Source: Flavobacteriales bacterium (GTDB lineage: Bacteria; Bacteroidota; Bacteroidia; Flavobacteriales; BACL11). Taken from it: DNA of 8,558 nt. Position numbers and translations under genes: made by a program. Below, piece by piece: positions 6,121 through 8,558 of this stretch. Where the stretch lies: positions 1 through 8,558 of the forward strand of contig NYTT01000063.1 of assembly GCA_002683775.1 (NCBI GenBank), read 5' to 3'. The notes under the pieces are model-generated. The model searched no databases. It saw only the letters and a list, made by a program, of their open reading frames with translations, and was not told the origin of the DNA. Every line of letters begins with the position of its first letter. Position 1 is the first letter of the stretch.

Positions 6121-7905
6121 ATGCGTTTTCTATTTTTATTATTTTTAACATCTTATTCATTATTTGCGCAACAATCTGATCAACAAAAAGCTTACAGATA
6201 TTATGTTGATGGAGAATATCAAAATGCAATTGAAATTTATAAAGAATTAACTTCAGTTCGTTACTCAGGATCTTATTTTACACCCTACTATAATTCCTTA
6301 TTAGAATTAGAGTTTTATAAAGATGCAAATGCTATTGCAAAAAGTTTTTCAAAGAGTAACTCAAGAAATTTGCAATATAAAATTGCTCAAATAATCGCTT
6401 TGAAAAAATCTGGAAACAGTAAGAGATCAAATTTTTTATATTCTAAATTAATTAATAAGATTAACGGAGTTAGATCGCAAGCTATTTCATCAGCGAGTTT
6501 TTTTGCTAGTTATGAATTTTATAATGAAGCTCTTGAAATATATAGGTTAGCAGAAAAAATAAATCCAAATAACAACTTTGGAATGCAAAAGGCAAGTATA
6601 TATTCTAAAAATGGAGAAGTTGAACTAATGTTGGAAGAGTATTTGTTGGTAATGGAGAAGAACTCTGAACAATCACAAGTTATAACATCGATGATCCAAA
6701 AATTTGTAGATAACAATGGAATTTGGAGTGATAAAAATTATGAGCTAATTAAAAAGTTATTACTTATAAAAGTTAGGAAGGAGAAAGATAGAACTGACTT
6801 CACTGAGATGTTGATTTGGCTTTTTATGCAAAATAATGAATATAATATGGCATTAATTCAAGCTAAAGCAGTTGATAAGCGCGCAAAATTAAACGGGGAA
6901 ATGGTTTATAATTTAGCGTCAACATTTTTAGATAAAGAGGAATTTAGTCTTGCAATTGAGGCATATAATTATATTATTTCTAAAGGAAAAAATAATTTTT
7001 TATTTATAGACTCTAATATAAATCGAATATATGCTTTAACTAAAAAAAGTTCATTCAGCACAAATGACTATCATGCAATTAATATACAGTATGAAAATTT
7101 AATCCTTGAGCTTGGTGCTAATAAAGAAACCGTTGTTTTGTTTACAAACTATGCTCATTTTAAAGCATTTTATGAATATGATTTAGACAAAGCTGATAGT
7201 TTGTTAAATATAGCAATGCTAATTAAAGGCATAAATAGTGTTGACTTGGCAGAATGTAAAATGGAGTACGCTGACATTTTATTATTAAAGGGAAATATCT
7301 GGGAATCAATGTTGTATTATTCTCAAGTAGAGAAGGACTTTAAAGAGGATCCTATAGGGCATGAGGCAAAATTACGAAGAGCAAAAATTTCTTATTTTCA
7401 AGGTGATTTCAGATGGGCACAGGCTCAGTTAGAAACTCTAAAAGCATCTACATCTAAGTTAATTGCTAATAATGCTATGGAATTATCACTTCTAATTACT
7501 GACAACTTTAATTTAGATACAACAGAGATCTCGATGCAGACATTTGCTAGAGCAGATTTATTGAAATACCAGCAGAAATATGATTTAGCTGTTTTTAAAT
7601 ATGATTCAGTCCTTAATATATTTCCAGGTCATTCTTTAACTGATGAAATATATATGAGAAAAGCTGATATTTATATTAAGCTTAATCAGCCTGAGAATGC
7701 GCTAAATTGTTATGAGAATATTGGTGATGAATGGTCTTCAGATATACTTGCGGATGACGCATTATTTAAAAGCGCAAAAATATATGATGACTTGTTAGGT
7801 GATGATGCTTTAGCTTTGCAGTTATACAATAAGATTTTAGAAGACTATAATAGTAGTATCTTTGTTGCAGAATCTAGAAGAAGAATTAGAGAACTTACTA
7901 AATAA
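6121..7905 (+). CDS. Exported tetratricopeptide-repeat protein, function unknown
   Basis: A 594-residue protein with a clear Sec signal peptide (MRFLFLLFLTSYSLFA, probable cut before QQSDQ) and no lipobox cysteine, so it is likely periplasmic. The rest is helical with TPR-like repeats. A first unit (AYRYYVDGEYQNAIEIYKEL) lies at about residues 24-43, and the clearest run covers roughly 477-594: KYDLAVFKYDSVLNIFPGH, then QPENALNCYENI, then DDALALQLYNKILEDY. The C-terminal part resembles the TPR scaffolds of CpoB/BamD-like envelope proteins, which only suggests a protein-binding role. The ATG follows the serS stop with no gap, and a 7-nt gap separates it from the next gene, so it depends on the serS promoter. 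I do not recognise a specific named family. Confidence 0.85.
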   Translation: MRFLFLLFLTSYSLFAQQSDQQKAYRYYVDGEYQNAIEIYKELTSVRYSGSYFTPYYNSLLELEFYKDANAIAKSFSKSNSRNLQYKIAQIIALKKSGNSKRSNFLYSKLINKINGVRSQAISSASFFASYEFYNEALEIYRLAEKINPNNNFGMQKASIYSKNGEVELMLEEYLLVMEKNSEQSQVITSMIQKFVDNNGIWSDKNYELIKKLLLIKVRKEKDRTDFTEMLIWLFMQNNEYNMALIQAKAVDKRAKLNGEMVYNLASTFLDKEEFSLAIEAYNYIISKGKNNFLFIDSNINRIYALTKKSSFSTNDYHAINIQYENLILELGANKETVVLFTNYAHFKAFYEYDLDKADSLLNIAMLIKGINSVDLAECKMEYADILLLKGNIWESMLYYSQVEKDFKEDPIGHEAKLRRAKISYFQGDFRWAQAQLETLKASTSKLIANNAMELSLLITDNFNLDTTEISMQTFARADLLKYQQKYDLAVFKYDSVLNIFPGHSLTDEIYMRKADIYIKLNQPENALNCYENIGDEWSSDILADDALFKSAKIYDDLLGDDALALQLYNKILEDYNSSIFVAESRRRIRELTK

Positions 7906-7912
7906 TTTTCAA

Positions 7913-8227
7913 ATGATAATTTATAATGTCACTTGCAGTGTTGATAAAGATATTTTAAATGATTGGTTGCAGTGGATGAAATCTGAGCATATTCCTGAGC
8001 TAATGCAATGTGGATGTTTTGTAAAAGTGCAGATTAATAAAGTTATTACACAAGCTGATACTAACACTACCATTGCAATTGCATATTATTGTAATAGTAT
8101 GTCAGATCTTCATAGATATCAAGTCAATTTTTCGAATACCTTTCAAGAAAAACATAAATCTAAATATGGAAAATATGTAGAATCTTTTAGAACAATTCTT
8201 GAAGAAATTGATGAATTTAATGCTTAG
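7913..8227 (+). CDS. DUF4286-like small protein, function unknown
   Basis: A 104-residue protein beginning MIIYNVTCSVDKDILNDWLQWMKSEHIPEL. It resembles the DUF4286 family, whose members open with a short beta strand (YNVT), then a W..WM...HIPE segment, and end with a FRT.LE.ID tail, here FRTILEEIDEF at 92-102. Its size suggests a compact alpha/beta fold of the ferredoxin-like dimeric type, but that is inference. The frame is open further upstream to a TTG at 7862, which would overlap the TPR gene. I choose ATG 7913 because it matches the family's N-terminus. There is no signal peptide, so it is cytoplasmic. It lies 7 nt after the TPR gene and 9 nt before the next likely start, clearly inside the serS operon. 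Confidence 0.85.
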   Translation: MIIYNVTCSVDKDILNDWLQWMKSEHIPELMQCGCFVKVQINKVITQADTNTTIAIAYYCNSMSDLHRYQVNFSNTFQEKHKSKYGKYVESFRTILEEIDEFNA

Positions 8228-8236
8228 ATTCCAACC

Positions 8237-8558
8237 TTGAAAAAGATTATTAATAAATACTTGCAATTAGAAGAGAATATTTTGTTAATGATCAAAGCAG
8301 GGTTTTTCATTCAATTAGTTGGAGCTTCTTTTTTTTTGATTTTAAATATCTATCTTGCAAAAAGAGGTTATAAAGACTATGAGATTGCTCATTTTATTTC
8401 ATATAGATTCTTAGCTGTTATGTTATTAGCCTTTCCTCTAGGAAGATATATTAAGGGTAAAAAACTAAAGCCATTCTTTCTTTCTGGAAGTATCGGTGTT
8501 CCAGTTATTGCAATCATACTGCTTTATGCTGTAAAGCTTGATTTGGATCAGTATTTGC
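8237..8558 (+). CDS. MFS-type membrane transporter, N-terminal part (runs off the window)
   Basis: An open frame continues to the window edge, 107 codons when read from TTG 8237. It has three hydrophobic helices at about residues 20-41, 52-73 and 79-99. The loop after the second helix (PLGRYIKGKKLKP) resembles the basic glycine-containing motif A of the major facilitator superfamily. The start is uncertain. TTG at 8237 gives MKKIINKYLQLEENILL before the first helix and sits 9 nt after the preceding stop. ATG at 8288 would begin almost at the helix and leave a 60-nt gap. I favour TTG because the upstream codons look like a normal cytoplasmic lead. Substrate unknown. Probably the fourth gene of the serS operon. 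Confidence 0.7.
   Translation, partial: MKKIINKYLQLEENILLMIKAGFFIQLVGASFFLILNIYLAKRGYKDYEIAHFISYRFLAVMLLAFPLGRYIKGKKLKPFFLSGSIGVPVIAIILLYAVKLDLDQYL

Noticed and set aside
7862..7912. Upstream TTG start adding 17 residues to the DUF4286-like protein
   Set aside because: It would overlap the end of the TPR gene by 44 nt, and the added residues look like an out-of-frame reading of the TPR tail. ATG 7913 matches the family N-terminus.

Overview
The window looks like an ordinary chromosomal housekeeping stretch from an AT-rich member of the Bacteroidota, most likely class Flavobacteriia. Four things point there: the gliding genes gldE and gldD directly downstream of ssb, promoter-like TAnnTTTG boxes rather than E. 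coli-type elements, almost no Shine-Dalgarno sequences, and a secreted M43 protease with a short C-terminal type IX secretion (T9SS) sorting domain.

Region 1 (1-2747, + strand) is a tight gene chain: the last codons of ssb, then gldE (CNNM/CorC-like membrane protein), gldD (lipoprotein) and an EamA/DMT transporter. gldE and gldD overlap by 11 nt, and gldD and the transporter overlap by 16 nt. Two of the starts are non-ATG, which suggests one transcript with coupled translation. Region 2 (2748-3869, - strand) is a secreted M43 metalloprotease gene that converges on the transporter with no base between the stop codons; an imperfect hairpin spans that junction. Region 3 (3870-4020) is a divergent promoter region. 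Region 4 (4021-4818) holds rplU and rpmA, the ribosomal proteins L21 and L27, closed by a strong intrinsic terminator. L21 carries a lysine/alanine-rich tail built from pentapeptide repeats. Region 5 (4819-8558) starts with a promoter right behind that terminator and continues with serS, an exported TPR protein, a small DUF4286-like protein and the 5' part of an MFS transporter. All are closely spaced and probably co-transcribed.

The genes are connected functionally mainly through gliding/T9SS (gldE, gldD and the likely T9SS cargo protease) and translation (rplU, rpmA, serS). I found no mobile elements, tRNA or rRNA genes, CRISPR arrays or recognisable defence system, and I do not think a dramatic new system is present. 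The points most worth checking are the ATG-stop-TTG start of gldE, the hairpin at the zero-gap convergent junction, the repeat-built L21 tail, the terminator/promoter superposition before serS, and the conserved-looking but functionally unexplained TPR and DUF4286-like genes behind serS.
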